Below, in pieces: positions 32,645-40,065 of a stretch of DNA of 64,000 bases; the first letter of the stretch is position 1; each line of letters opens with the position of its first letter. The translations under genes and the position numbers were made by a program. Source of the DNA: Alicycliphilus denitrificans_A (GTDB lineage: Bacteria > Pseudomonadota > Gammaproteobacteria > Burkholderiales > Burkholderiaceae_C); assembly GCF_044792555.1 (NCBI RefSeq), contig NZ_CP126238.1, forward strand, positions 372,001 to 436,000. The letters run 5' to 3'. Under the pieces are notes generated by a model. The model ran no database searches. It was not told the DNA's origin and saw only the letters and a program-made list of their open reading frames with translations.

Positions 32645-33628
32645 ATGCAACGACGAGACTTCATGGCGGCCGGTGCCCTGGCCGCGCTGGGCTCCACCCT
32701 GCAAGGCAATGCCTGGGCCCAGGCCGCTTATCCGGCCAAGCCGGTGCGCATGATCGTGCCCTTCCCGCCGGGCGGGCCGACCGATGTGATGGGCCGCACG
32801 GCCGCCAAGGCCATGGGCGACAAGCTGGGCCAGCAGTTCGTGGTCGAGAACAAGGCCGGCGCGGGCGGCAACATCGGCACCGACGCCGTGGCCAAGGCCG
32901 CGCCCGATGGCTACACCATCGGCCTGTCGGCGATCAGCAGCCTGGCCATCGCACCGTACCTCTACAGCAACGTGCCGTTCAACGTCGAGAAGGACTTCGT
33001 GCCGATTTCGCTCGTCGGCACCACGCCCTGCGCGCTGGTGGTGCACCCCAGCGTGCCGTTCTCCGACCTCAAGGGCATGGTGGCCTATGCCAAGGCCAAC
33101 CCCGGCAAGCTCAACTACGCGACCTCGGGCATAGGCACCAGCAACCACCTGGCGGCCGAGCTGCTGCAGTCGGTGGCCGGCATCCAGCTGACCAGCGTGC
33201 CGTACAAGGGTTCCAGCCAGATCGTGCCCGACCTGCTGGCCGGCACCATCACCATGAGCATGGAAAGCTCGCTGGCCACCACCTTGCAGCACATCAAGGC
33301 GGGCAAGCTCAAGGCCATCGCCGTCACCTCGCCGCAGCGCGCCAAGGCGCTGCCCGACGTGCCGACGATCGCCGAATCCGGCTACCCCGGCTTCAGCGTG
33401 GAGACCTGGTTCGGCCTGGTGGCGCCCGCCGGCACGCCGCCGGCCGTCGTGGCCAAGCTGCACGACGCCTGGGAGGCAGGGGCCAAGGCCCCCGAGGCAC
33501 AGCAGGCGTTCGACAACATCTCGGGCAATCTGCGTGTGACCACGCCGCAGCAGTTCGCCGAGTTCATCCGCGCCGAGAACCGCCGCTGGGGCGAGCTGAT
33601 TCGCAGGCTCGGCATCAAGGCCGACTGA
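32645..33628 (+). CDS. Bug/TctC family solute-binding protein within the meta operon
   Basis: A 327-residue periplasmic receptor. The N-terminus MQRRDFMAAGALAALGSTLQ has a twin-arginine motif, so it is probably exported folded, ending near AWAQA. YPAKPVRMIVPFPPGGPTDV, ENKAGAGGNIGTDAVAKAAPDGY and VDKVPYKGSS-like blocks are Bug hallmarks. It lies between dmpH and dmpI. No membrane subunits accompany it. The ligand may be an aromatic acid or pathway intermediate, but this is inferred only from position. Confidence 0.9.
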   Translation: MQRRDFMAAGALAALGSTLQGNAWAQAAYPAKPVRMIVPFPPGGPTDVMGRTAAKAMGDKLGQQFVVENKAGAGGNIGTDAVAKAAPDGYTIGLSAISSLAIAPYLYSNVPFNVEKDFVPISLVGTTPCALVVHPSVPFSDLKGMVAYAKANPGKLNYATSGIGTSNHLAAELLQSVAGIQLTSVPYKGSSQIVPDLLAGTITMSMESSLATTLQHIKAGKLKAIAVTSPQRAKALPDVPTIAESGYPGFSVETWFGLVAPAGTPPAVVAKLHDAWEAGAKAPEAQQAFDNISGNLRVTTPQQFAEFIRAENRRWGELIRRLGIKAD

Positions 33629-33653
33629 CCCTTTCTTTTACGGACCCAACACC

Positions 33654-33845
33654 ATGCCATTTGCACAGATCTACATGATCGAAGGCCGCACCGAGGAGCA
33701 GAAGAAGGCCGTCATCGAGAAGGTGACCCAGGCCCTCGTCGACGCCGTGGGCGCGCCGCCCGCCAACGTGCGCGTCTGGATCCACGATGTGCCCAAGGAG
33801 AACTGGGGCATTGCGGGGGTGAGCGCCAAGGAATTGGGGCGCTGA
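33654..33845 (+). CDS. dmpI: 4-oxalocrotonate tautomerase
   Basis: A 63-residue protein whose Met is removed to expose the catalytic Pro1 (MPFAQIYMIEGR). Arg11 in EGRTEEQ and Arg in NVRVWI correspond to the substrate-binding arginines of XylH/DmpI. It converts the 2-hydroxymuconate enol form to the keto form. It is the last gene of the meta-cleavage operon. A dispersed repeat follows. Confidence 0.93.
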   Translation: MPFAQIYMIEGRTEEQKKAVIEKVTQALVDAVGAPPANVRVWIHDVPKENWGIAGVSAKELGR

Positions 33846-33855
33846 CCGTTTAGCG

Positions 33856-33908
33856 GTTAAAAATGCCTGCAGCGATTGCCTGGCAAGCGTCTGCAGCTAT
33901 CAAATTTC
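33856..33908 (-). repeat. Dispersed palindromic repeat, copy E (end of meta operon)
   Basis: On the minus strand it reads ATAGCTGCAGACGCTTGCC, then GGCAATCGC and TGCAGGCATTTTT. It lies between the convergent dmpI and MBL-fold genes and may terminate transcription from both sides. Confidence 0.72.
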
Positions 33909-34545
33909 AGGTGTTGCCCACATAGGGGTTGCTGCGCCGCTCGCGCCCGAAGGTGCTCTCCGGCCCGTGGCCGGGAATGAACACCGTTGCATCGCCCATG
34001 GGCCACAGGCGCTGGGTGATGCTGGCTATCAGCTGCTGGTGGTTGCCGCCGGGAAAGTCCGTGCGGCCGATGCTGCCCGCGAACAGCACGTCGCCCACGA
34101 AGCAGCGCTCGATCTGCGGCGCGTGGAACACCACATGGCCCGGCGTATGGCCCGGGCAGTGGCGCACGTTCAATGTCTCCTTGCCGATGGTGACCGTGTC
34201 GCCGTCATGCAGCCAGCGCGTCGGTGTGAACGGCAGCGCGGGCGGAAAACCGAACATGGTGCTTTGCTGCGGCAGGCCGTCGATCCAGTACTGGTCGCCC
34301 TCGTGCGGGCCGATGACGGGCAGGTGCAGCTGCTGCGCCAGCTCGCCCGTGCCGCCCGCGTGGTCGATATGGGCGTGCGTGAGCCAGATGGCCTTGAGCT
34401 GCAGGCCCCGCTGCTGCACTTCGGCCAGCAGCCTATCCAGGTCGCCGCCGGGGTCGATGACGGCGGCCTCCATGGTCTGGTCGCACCAGACGAGGGAACA
34501 GTTCTGCTGGAAGGCGGTGACGGGGACGGTGAGGTAGTGGAGCAT
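33907..34545 (-). CDS. MBL-fold hydrolase, glyoxalase II-like
   Basis: A 212-residue protein from ATG 34545. VIDPGGDLDRLL and LTHAHIDHAGGTGEL (HxHxDH metal motif), GHTPGHVVFH, FVGDVLFAGSIGRTDFPGG and FIPGHGPEST are typical of the short YcbL-type beta-lactamase fold thioesterases. It acts in the cytoplasm, probably on glutathione thioesters. It converges on the meta operon and has no obvious link to it. Confidence 0.9.
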   Translation of the reverse strand: MLHYLTVPVTAFQQNCSLVWCDQTMEAAVIDPGGDLDRLLAEVQQRGLQLKAIWLTHAHIDHAGGTGELAQQLHLPVIGPHEGDQYWIDGLPQQSTMFGFPPALPFTPTRWLHDGDTVTIGKETLNVRHCPGHTPGHVVFHAPQIERCFVGDVLFAGSIGRTDFPGGNHQQLIASITQRLWPMGDATVFIPGHGPESTFGRERRSNPYVGNT

Positions 34546-34577
34546 GGGGCGGGATTGTCGCAGGCGGCCACGGCGGC

Positions 34578-35243
34578 TCACTGCAGCCGGCGTGCAATTG
34601 CCTCGCGCACATTGCGCACATGCTGCATGCCGGCCGCGTCGGCCGCGGCCTCGTCGCCGGCCAGGATGGCCTGGCACATGGCCTGGTAGTCGCGCATGCG
34701 CACCTGCTGCAGCGTGGCCGGGCGGTGCTGGGCGTAGACGATGGGCATGTGGATGGAGGGCAGCAGGCGGCGCAGCTCGCGGCTGCCGCTGGTGGCCAGC
34801 AGGGCGCGGTACAGGCCGCGGCGGGCGCCGGCGAAAGTGTCCTGATCCTGGCCGCGGTCGGCTTCATGGAGCTGCGCCAGGGCGGCCTCGATGGGTTTGC
34901 GCGGCGCGCCTGCGGCGATGGCGCGCGCCGCGCTGCGCGCCAGCAGACCGGTCATGCGCTCGGCCACGTCCAGCACCTCCAGGGTTTCCTGCGGCGACAG
35001 GGTGCGTATGGCGGCCCCCTTGTTGCGAAACAGCTCGACCAGGCCCTCGGCCGCCAGGCGCTGCAGGGCTTCGCGCACTGAGGCACGACTGACGCCGAAC
35101 TGCGCGGCCAGGTCCACCTCCACCAGGCGCTGACCGGGCACGAAGCGCTGCTGCGCCAGCCCCTGCACGATGCCGTGGAACACCGCGTCGGCGGCGGTTT
35201 CCGGGGTGTCGGCAACGGGTTCGGGCGGCAGGGTGGAAGACAT
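34578..35243 (-). CDS. GntR family (FCD domain) regulator
   Basis: A 221-residue protein from ATG 35243. The wHTH (residues about 20-85) has DAVFHGIVQGLAQQRFVPGQRLVEVDLA and SRASVREALQRLAAEGLVELF. An FCD domain follows (DVAERMTGLLARSAARAIA, LLPSIHMPIVY). It is divergent from the acyl-CoA dehydrogenase operon. The operator palindrome at 35305-35321 lies between them. It is likely a repressor relieved by an organic acid or acyl-CoA. Confidence 0.9.
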   Translation of the reverse strand: MSSTLPPEPVADTPETAADAVFHGIVQGLAQQRFVPGQRLVEVDLAAQFGVSRASVREALQRLAAEGLVELFRNKGAAIRTLSPQETLEVLDVAERMTGLLARSAARAIAAGAPRKPIEAALAQLHEADRGQDQDTFAGARRGLYRALLATSGSRELRRLLPSIHMPIVYAQHRPATLQQVRMRDYQAMCQAILAGDEAAADAAGMQHVRNVREAIARRLQ

Positions 35244-35304
35244 GGGGTGGACGGGACAGGAAAAGAGTGCCAACGTTAGCACAGCATGTAGGGGCTTGTT
35301 TTCA

Positions 35305-35321
35305 ATATTGTCTGACAATAT
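35305..35321. promoter_or_regulatory. GntR/FCD operator
   Basis: ATATTGTC-T-GACAATAT is a perfect 17-bp palindrome. Its centre TTGTCTGACAA fits the FadR-subfamily consensus TNGTNNNACNA exactly. It is 62 bp upstream of both the GntR start (35243) and the acyl-CoA dehydrogenase start (35383), so one site can control both directions. Confidence 0.8.
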
Positions 35322-35382
35322 CATCTGCAATGTGCCAGATGTTCGATGCTCTTTCTGGCTGACCCTTTTCATGAGGTGCCGC

Positions 35383-36594
35383 ATGGATTTTTCCCTTTCG
35401 CCCGAACTGCGCGCATTGCGCGACAAGGTTCGGCAATTCATCGCCGAACAGGTGATTCCGCTGGAAAACGACGAGCGCACATCACTGACGGATCGGCACC
35501 ACGGCCCGAGCGAGGCGCTGCGCAATGAACTGGTGGCGCGCGCCAGGGCGGCCGGCCTGCTCACGCCCCATGCCTCGCGCGCCATGGGCGGCCTGGGCCT
35601 GTCGCACGTCGAGAAGGCCGTGGTGTTCGAGGAGGCCGGCTACTCCTGGCTGGGCCCCACGGCGCTCAACATCCACGCGCCGGACGAGGGCAACATCCAT
35701 CTGATGGAGGAGGTGGCCACGCCCGCGCAGAAGGAGCGCTGGCTGCGCGGCCAGGTGGCGGGGCAGTGGCGCTCGTGCTTTGCCATGACCGAGCCCGCGC
35801 CCGGAGCCGGGGCGGATCCGTCGATGCTGGCCACCACGGCCGTGCGCGACGGCGACGACTATGTGATCAACGGCCGCAAATGGTTCATCACCGGCGCCGA
35901 AGGCGCGCATTACGCCATCGTGATGGCGCGCATGGAGGATGGCTCGGCCACCATGTTCCTCACCGACATGGATCGGCCCGGCATCGTGCTGGAGCGCAAC
36001 ATGGACGCCATGGATGCCTGCTTCACCGGCGGCCACGGCGTGCTGCGCTTTGACAATCTGCGCGTGCCCGCCGCCGACGTGCTGGGCGAGGTGGGCCAGG
36101 GCTTTCGCTACGCCCAGGTGCGCCTGGCGCCCGCGCGCCTGACGCACTGCATGCGCTGGCTGGGCCAGGCGCGCCGCGCGCACGACCAGGCGCTGGCCTA
36201 CGCGCGCAAGCGCCAGGCCTTCGGCAAGCCGCTGGCCGAGCACGAAGGCGTGGGCTACATGCTGGCCGACAACGACATGGACCTGCACACCGCGCGCCTG
36301 CATATCTGGCACACGGCGTGGATGCTGGACCAGGGCGAGAAGTGCAACTTCGAGTCCAGCCGCGCCAAGGTGGTGTGCTCGGAGGCCGAATGGCGCGTGG
36401 TCGACCGCAGCGTGCAGATCCTGGGCGGCCAGGGCGTGACGGGCGAGACGCCGGTGATGCGCATCTTCACCGACATGCGCGCCTTTCGCATCTACGACGG
36501 CCCGAGCGAGGTGCACCGCTGGAGCATGGCCAGGAAGCTCGTGCACCTGGCCGAAAAGGCCGAGGCCGAACTGCTGCGCGAAGGAGGGGCCTGA
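35383..36594 (+). CDS. Acyl-CoA dehydrogenase family protein
   Basis: A 403-residue flavoprotein from ATG 35383 (GAGG upstream). FAMTEPAPGAGADPSML and WFITGAEGAHYAIVMARM are the FAD and substrate-binding stretches. QILGGQGVTGETPVMRIFTDMR and RIYDGPSEVHRW are C-terminal signature blocks. It introduces a double bond into an acyl-CoA, passing electrons to ETF. The length and GPSEVHRW end resemble the ACAD10/11-type enzymes found with APH-like kinases. It starts the operon with the SDR and kinase genes. Confidence 0.9.
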   Translation: MDFSLSPELRALRDKVRQFIAEQVIPLENDERTSLTDRHHGPSEALRNELVARARAAGLLTPHASRAMGGLGLSHVEKAVVFEEAGYSWLGPTALNIHAPDEGNIHLMEEVATPAQKERWLRGQVAGQWRSCFAMTEPAPGAGADPSMLATTAVRDGDDYVINGRKWFITGAEGAHYAIVMARMEDGSATMFLTDMDRPGIVLERNMDAMDACFTGGHGVLRFDNLRVPAADVLGEVGQGFRYAQVRLAPARLTHCMRWLGQARRAHDQALAYARKRQAFGKPLAEHEGVGYMLADNDMDLHTARLHIWHTAWMLDQGEKCNFESSRAKVVCSEAEWRVVDRSVQILGGQGVTGETPVMRIFTDMRAFRIYDGPSEVHRWSMARKLVHLAEKAEAELLREGGA

Positions 36595-36596
36595 GC

Positions 36597-37373
36597 ATGG
36601 CGCACGATGTGATGGAACGCTTCGGCCTGCGCGGCAGGCTGGTGCTGGTAACCGGCGCCTCCAGCGGCCTGGGCACGCACTTCGCTGAAGTGCTGGCCGC
36701 TGCCGGTGCGCGCGTAGCCGTGGCCGCGCGCCGCACCGACAAGCTGCAGGGCGTGGTGCAGACCATCACCGCCGCCGGCGGCGAGGCGCGGGCCTTCGCG
36801 CTGGACGTGACCGACAACGCCAGCGTGCGCGCCTGTTTCGATGCCGTGGGCGAGTGGGGCGTGCCCGACGTGGTCGTCAACAACGCCGGCGTGACCGTGA
36901 CGCGAGCGCTGCTGGAGCAGACGGAACAAGACTTCGATCAGGTGCTGGACACCAACCTCAAGGGCTGCTGGCTGGTGGCCACCGAGGCCGCGCGCCGCAT
37001 GGTGGCTCAGGCCAAGGGCGGCGCGATCGTCAACGTGGCCTCCATCCTGGGCGAGCGCGTGGCCGGCGGCGTGGCGCCGTATGCGATATCGAAGGCCGGC
37101 GTGATCCAGGCCACCAAGGCCATGGCGCTGGAACTGGCGCGCCACGGCATCCGCGTGAACGCGCTGCTGCCCGGCTATGTGGTGACTGACCTGAACCGCG
37201 GCTTTCTTACCAGCGAGGCCGGCGACAAGCTGCGCATGCGCGTCCCGAGCCGGCGCTTTGGCGAACTGGCAGACCTGGACGGCCCGCTGCTGCTGCTGGC
37301 CTCCGACGCGGGCGCCGCCATGTCTGGCGCCACCGTGGCCGTGGACGGCGCGCATCTGGTGAGTTCGCTATGA
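36597..37373 (+). CDS. SDR family oxidoreductase
   Basis: A 258-residue classical short-chain dehydrogenase. LVTGASSGLGTHFAEVL is the cofactor glycine motif, VVNNAGVT the NNAG motif and APYAISKAG holds the catalytic YxxxK. It starts 2 bp after the acyl-CoA dehydrogenase and its stop overlaps the next start (ATGA). It probably reduces or oxidises a hydroxyacyl intermediate of the same pathway. The substrate is unknown. Confidence 0.9.
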   Translation: MAHDVMERFGLRGRLVLVTGASSGLGTHFAEVLAAAGARVAVAARRTDKLQGVVQTITAAGGEARAFALDVTDNASVRACFDAVGEWGVPDVVVNNAGVTVTRALLEQTEQDFDQVLDTNLKGCWLVATEAARRMVAQAKGGAIVNVASILGERVAGGVAPYAISKAGVIQATKAMALELARHGIRVNALLPGYVVTDLNRGFLTSEAGDKLRMRVPSRRFGELADLDGPLLLLASDAGAAMSGATVAVDGAHLVSSL

Positions 37374-38410
37374 GCGGCGCGGCCACCAATTTGCCGCCGG
37401 CGGCCCTGGCCGACTACCTGCGCGCGCAGGGCCTGGCGGGTGCCGGGCCGGTCGCGGCCCAGGTGCTCGCGGGCGGACAGTCCAACCCCACCTACCGCCT
37501 GACGGTGGATGACGGGCGCCAGTACGTGCTGCGCAAAAAACCCGCGGGCGTGCTGCTGGCCTCGGCCCACGCCATCGACCGCGAATACCGCGTGATGCGG
37601 GCGCTGCAGGACACCGCCGTGCCCGTGCCGCGCATGCTGGCCTACTGCGACGATGCCGCGCTGCTGGGCACGCCGTTCTACGTGATGGAGTATCTAGCGG
37701 GCCGCGTGCTCATGGACCAGTCGCTGCCCGGCATGGACCCGGCCGAACGCCACGCCATCTACCGCGAGATGAACCGCGTCATCGCCGCACTGCACGCCGT
37801 GGACTACGCCGCCGTGGGCCTGGCCGACTATGGCAAGAGCGGCAACTACGTGGGGCGCCAGGTGGCGCGCTGGTCGCGCCAGTGCCGCGAAGCCAGCGTG
37901 CCCGTCACGCCGGCCATGGAGCGGCTCATGGACTGGCTGCCCCGGCACCTGCCGCAGGACGACGAGACCACGCTGGTGCATGGCGACTACCGGCTCGACA
38001 ACCTCGTCTTCCACCCCACCGAGCCGCGCGTCATCGGCGTGCTGGACTGGGAGCTGTCCACCCTGGGCCACCCGCTGGCCGACCTGGCCTACCAGTGCAT
38101 GGCCTGGCGCATACCGCCTGCGCTGTGGCGCGGCATCGCCGGGCTTCAACTTTCGGCGCTGGGTATCCCGTCCGAGCAGGAATACGTCGCCTGGTACGAA
38201 CAGACCACGGGCCGCCAGGCGGCCGAGCACTGGGACTTCTACCTCGCCTACAACCTGTTCCGCATGGCGGCCATCCTGCACGGCATCGCCCAGCGCGCGC
38301 AGGACGGCAACGCGGCATCGGCCGATGCGGTGGAGACGGGGGCCAAGGCCGGGCCGCTGGCCGAGCTGGGGTGGCAGGCGGCGCAGCGCTATATGGCGGG
38401 GCGGAAATAA
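37370..38410 (+). CDS. APH-like phosphotransferase family protein (ACAD10/11 partner)
   Basis: A 346-residue kinase-fold protein. GGQSNPTYRLTVDDGRQYVLRKKP is the nucleotide-binding N-lobe. LVHGDYRLDNLVFHP contains the catalytic Asp and Asn, and GVLDWELSTLGHPLADLAY the metal-binding Asp. Such proteins accompany acyl-CoA dehydrogenases and are linked in recent literature to phosphorylation of 4-hydroxy acids. In this operon a similar role is plausible but unproven. It is translationally coupled to the SDR gene. Confidence 0.85.
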   Translation: MSGAATNLPPAALADYLRAQGLAGAGPVAAQVLAGGQSNPTYRLTVDDGRQYVLRKKPAGVLLASAHAIDREYRVMRALQDTAVPVPRMLAYCDDAALLGTPFYVMEYLAGRVLMDQSLPGMDPAERHAIYREMNRVIAALHAVDYAAVGLADYGKSGNYVGRQVARWSRQCREASVPVTPAMERLMDWLPRHLPQDDETTLVHGDYRLDNLVFHPTEPRVIGVLDWELSTLGHPLADLAYQCMAWRIPPALWRGIAGLQLSALGIPSEQEYVAWYEQTTGRQAAEHWDFYLAYNLFRMAAILHGIAQRAQDGNAASADAVETGAKAGPLAELGWQAAQRYMAGRK

Positions 38411-38411
38411 G

Positions 38412-38466
38412 CTATGAATAAAGAAGCTGCTTACGCTTTCTGAATAAGCGTCTAGGCCAATTTTTG
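38412..38466 (+). repeat. Dispersed palindromic repeat, copy F (host of a miniature element)
   Basis: AGCTGCTTACGCTT, AATAAGCGTCTAGGCC and the T-run AATTTTTG match the other copies closely. The T-run at its end was used as a target by the miniature element at 38467-38567. Confidence 0.78.
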
Positions 38467-38567
38467 CCTGATTAGCGACATATCTCAGACAGCACTCGGT
38501 CAACAAACGCCACGTCATTCCGGTTTTCGCCGGAATGACGGTGATCTGAGGCATGTGCCTAATCAGG
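38467..38567. mobile_element. 101-bp miniature inverted-repeat element with 8-bp target duplication
   Basis: The ends pair as CCTGATTAG..ACAT..CTCAGA against its reverse complement (19 of 23 positions). The element is flanked by exact direct repeats AATTTTTG at 38459-38466 and 38568-38575. Its centre (38513-38540) is another palindrome, CGTCATTCCGG with CCGGAATGACG. There is no coding capacity, so it must be moved by a transposase supplied elsewhere. It occupies most of the 222-bp gap between the kinase and ccdB genes. Confidence 0.72.
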
Positions 38568-38632
38568 AATTTTTGTTGAAACTTGAGCTGGAGAGTGCCG
38601 GTGATTTCTGAATGCAGGGCCGATGGTCAACC

Positions 38633-38956
38633 TCAAGAGCGTGTCAGTAGTTCGTCCAATGCATCGGTGATGGTCTGGCCTTCATCCTCCAGCGAATCAA
38701 CCAATTCGCCCAGCTGGTCGGTGGCAACAGAAACCATGTCCAGCGGATGCAGCACTACGCGAAGCCCTTCGATGACGAAGACCGGGTTCATTCGGGCTCC
38801 TGCGGTAGGCGAGCCCTTCGGAAGCAGGCTCTGAAGAACCAGTGGGACGACTACCCGCCGACGATAGCGGTCAAATTGCGAGGATTGGACGATTACCACA
38901 AAGGGGATCGACTTGCGCAAGGCGCCCTTGTTGCGGTGGACATCGAACTGCGCCAT
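38633..38956 (-). CDS. ccdB: CcdB family toxin
   Basis: A 107-residue protein beginning MAQFDVHRNKGALRKSIPFVVIVQS, with RRRVVVPLVLQ and a C-terminal MVSVATDQLGELVDSLEDEGQTI region, all typical of CcdB, the DNA gyrase poison. Its start overlaps the antitoxin stop (TAATG). It is chromosomal and close to a miniature element, as expected for a mobile stabilisation module. Activity cannot be judged from sequence alone. Confidence 0.9.
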   Translation of the reverse strand: MAQFDVHRNKGALRKSIPFVVIVQSSQFDRYRRRVVVPLVLQSLLPKGSPTAGARMNPVFVIEGLRVVLHPLDMVSVATDQLGELVDSLEDEGQTITDALDELLTRS

Positions 38957-39204
38957 TACAGGGTGGAGTGTTCGTCAGCGAACGAGCCCACCGCCGCGTG
39001 CACGGCATTCCAGTCTGCCGCGCAGGCGTCTGCCCTTTGCTGGCGCTGCCGCTGCTCGTTTTGCTGCTGCGCCACAAACTCGGCCAGCAAGGACTCCACC
39101 GTAGCGGAAAGATTGCTGGTGTAGGCCTTGGCTTGCTGAACCAATGCCTCATTCATCGTGAGGTTGACGGGCCGTTTTCGGATAGCAGTGGTGTTGGCTG
39201 TCAT
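38956..39204 (-). CDS. ccdA: CcdA family antitoxin
   Basis: An 82-residue protein from ATG 39204; two further Met codons lie just upstream. The ribbon-helix-helix N-terminus is KRPVNLTMNEALVQQAKAYTSNLS. The Gln/Arg-rich C-terminal half (FVAQQQNEQRQRQQRAD, then AADWNAV) binds and neutralises CcdB. It should repress its own promoter in the short gap towards xth (39205-39261). It is stop-start coupled to ccdB. Confidence 0.9.
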   Translation of the reverse strand: MTANTTAIRKRPVNLTMNEALVQQAKAYTSNLSATVESLLAEFVAQQQNEQRQRQQRADACAADWNAVHAAVGSFADEHSTL

Positions 39205-39261
39205 ATGCATAAACCTCGCGCGCATCAGATGCGCATATCATGCGCATAAAGACGCCAGCAG

Positions 39262-40065
39262 TCAAAGTGGGTAGTCATACTCAATCGTCAGCGGCGCATG
39301 GTCGCTGAACTTGACGTCCTTGAAGATCGCCGCCGAGCGCGCCGCCTCGGCGATGGCGGGTGACGCCAGGTGATAGTCCAGCCGCCACCCCACGTTGTTC
39401 GCATAGGCCTGGCCGCGGTTGCTCCACCATGTGTAGCAGGCGTCGGTGGTGTCCGGCTGCAGCCGGCGGTACACGTCCACCAGGCCGCCGTCGGCCAGCA
39501 GCTTCGTCATCCAGGCGCGCTCCTCGGGCAGGAAGCCGCTGTTCTTCTGGTTGCTGCGCCAGTTCTTCAGGTCGATCTGCTGGTGGGCGATGTTGATGTC
39601 GCCGCACAGGATGAAGTCGCGCTCGGCTTTCAGCTGCATCAGGTGGGGGTGGAACTCGTCCAGAAAGCGGAACTTGGCCTGCTGGCGTTCCTCGCCCGAG
39701 GAGCCGCTGGGAAAGTAGGCGCTGATGATGGACAGCCGGCGCCCGGGCCGGTCGAAGCGCAGTTCCACGTAGCGGCCCTCGGCGTCGAATTCCTCGGAGC
39801 CGTAGCCGATGATGACGTCGCTGGGCTCATGGCGCGTGTAGATGCCCACGCCGGAGTAGCCCTTTTTCTCGGCAAAGTGAAAATACCCCTTCAGGCCGGC
39901 CAGCTCCTCGAAGCGCCCCTGCATGTCGGTGGCCTGGGCCTTGATCTCCTGCACGCAAATACAATCCGGGCGGTTCTGGTCTATCCACGCCTCCACGCCC
40001 TTGGACGTGGCCGAGCGGATGCCGTTGAGGTTGAGACTGGTTAATTTGAACAAGGAAGCATCCAT
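39262..40065 (-). CDS. xth: Exodeoxyribonuclease III family nuclease
   Basis: A 267-residue endonuclease/exonuclease/phosphatase fold protein for AP-site repair. LTSLNLNGIRSATSKG is the N-terminal motif. CVQEIKAQ holds the metal-binding Glu, LCGDINIAH the Asp/Asn pair and SDHAPLTIEYD the catalytic Asp-His. The start ATG 40065 overlaps the divergent pyrE ATG in the sequence CATG, so both upstream regions lie inside the other gene. Confidence 0.92.
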   Translation of the reverse strand: MDASLFKLTSLNLNGIRSATSKGVEAWIDQNRPDCICVQEIKAQATDMQGRFEELAGLKGYFHFAEKKGYSGVGIYTRHEPSDVIIGYGSEEFDAEGRYVELRFDRPGRRLSIISAYFPSGSSGEERQQAKFRFLDEFHPHLMQLKAERDFILCGDINIAHQQIDLKNWRSNQKNSGFLPEERAWMTKLLADGGLVDVYRRLQPDTTDACYTWWSNRGQAYANNVGWRLDYHLASPAIAEAARSAAIFKDVKFSDHAPLTIEYDYPL

